Shown here: in pieces, positions 6,178 to 6,555 of the stretch
How the letters are laid out: each line of letters opens with the position of its first letter
Numbering within the stretch: position 1 is the stretch's first letter
Source: JANJWP01 sp049301335
GTDB lineage: Bacteria; Patescibacteriota; Gracilibacteria; BD1-5; UBA2023
DNA: 6,555 nucleotides
Direction of reading: 5' to 3'
Assembly (NCBI GenBank): GCA_049301335.1
Contig: JBAQKV010000029.1
Coordinates: 1 to 6,555 of the forward strand
Position numbers and translations under genes: made by a program
Notes under the pieces: model-generated
Seen by the model: the letters and a program-made list of their open reading frames with translations, nothing else
What the model was told of the DNA's origin: nothing
Database searches by the model: none

Positions 6178-6555
6178 ATGGCGAAGAACGGAAAGACGAC
6201 GGAAGAAATCGAGAATTCCTTCGGGAAATCCGAATGGAACGCGGCCTTCGCCGACCTCTGAACGTTCATCGCGTTCATATTGGCGTATTTGGCGGTGCCC
6301 GGCGTGAATCCCGCGGGGATATTCTTCGCGTTCGGATTGGCGCTCGTAATCTCTGGATGGTGGTTCCGCGCCCCGCTCCCGGTACAGCCCATGAAGGCCA
6401 TCGGCGCGGGCATCGCCACCCTTCCCGGATCGACCGTCGCCACCCTCACCGGGGCGTCGCTCGCCACCGGCGCATTCTGGGTGCTCGTATCGGCCTCCGG
6501 GCTTTCGGGAAAGATCTCGAAATGGGTGCCGAAATCCGTAGTCGCGGGCATATCC
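6178..6555 (+). CDS. MOT1-type (SulP-related) molybdate/sulfate transporter, N-terminal part, one UGA (Gly)
   Basis: ATG at 6178 is the first start after the tRNA terminator; 126 codons are present and the frame leaves the window. After a polar N-terminus of about 27 residues comes ADL-UGA-TFIAF at 6259-6261. The MOT1/SulP-like family has the conserved (G)DLGTFIPF there, so the TGA is Gly28. Hydrophobic segments follow (IAFILAYLAV, AGIFFAFGLALVISGWWF), then the family signature PVQPMKAIGAGIA, which helps form the anion site. Next are the helix ATGAFWVLVSASGL and WVPKSVVAGI. This is an inner-membrane transporter of molybdate or a related oxyanion; the substrate cannot be fixed from this fragment. 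No ribosome binding site or clear promoter is visible. Confidence 0.85.

Overview
The window reads as bacterial DNA of a lineage that translates UGA as glycine (translation table 25). Only the candidate-phyla-radiation groups Gracilibacteria (BD1-5) and Absconditabacteria (SR1) are known for this code. Five genes on both strands carry 15 in-frame TGA codons in total. At least six of these fall where paralogues inside the window, or strongly conserved family motifs, have glycine. The window also encodes the decoding tRNA: a canonical-sized tRNA with anticodon UCA and glycine identity bases, directly upstream of an ordinary tRNA-Gly(GCC). All confidently assigned stops are TAA or TAG. The DNA is G+C-rich by eye (well above 50%), which is not what I would expect from the described, mostly A+T-richer, members of these groups.

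Layout. Positions 1-4097 (+ strand) hold a cluster of surface-protein genes: the 3' part of a secreted fibrinogen-like protein (1-874), a type IV pilin-like protein with a divergent fibrinogen-like C-terminus (884-2236), a small protein of unknown function (2336-2605, or ending at 2536), and a second pilin-like protein with a glycine-rich C-terminus (2649-4097). The two complete pilin genes share a nearly identical N-terminal scaffold and differ in the domain displayed at the C-terminus, so this looks like a modular pilin-adhesin cassette. Identical hairpin terminators follow the small gene and the second pilin gene.

Positions 4112-5827 (- strand) encode an Elp3-type radical SAM/acetyltransferase tRNA-modifying enzyme. 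It is interrupted by one in-frame TAG between its two catalytic domains. It converges on the second pilin gene, and the two share one perfect bidirectional hairpin.

Positions 5872-6150 (+ strand) form a stable-RNA unit: a sigma70-like promoter, tRNA-Gly(UCA), tRNA-Gly(GCC) and a rho-independent terminator. Positions 6178-6555 begin a MOT1-type (SulP-related) molybdate/sulfate transporter that runs off the window.

The strongest result is that the recoded genes, the tRNA that makes them readable, and an enzyme family that modifies wobble uridines such as U34 of that tRNA all sit within 6.5 kb. The functional link between Elp3 and this tRNA is inference.
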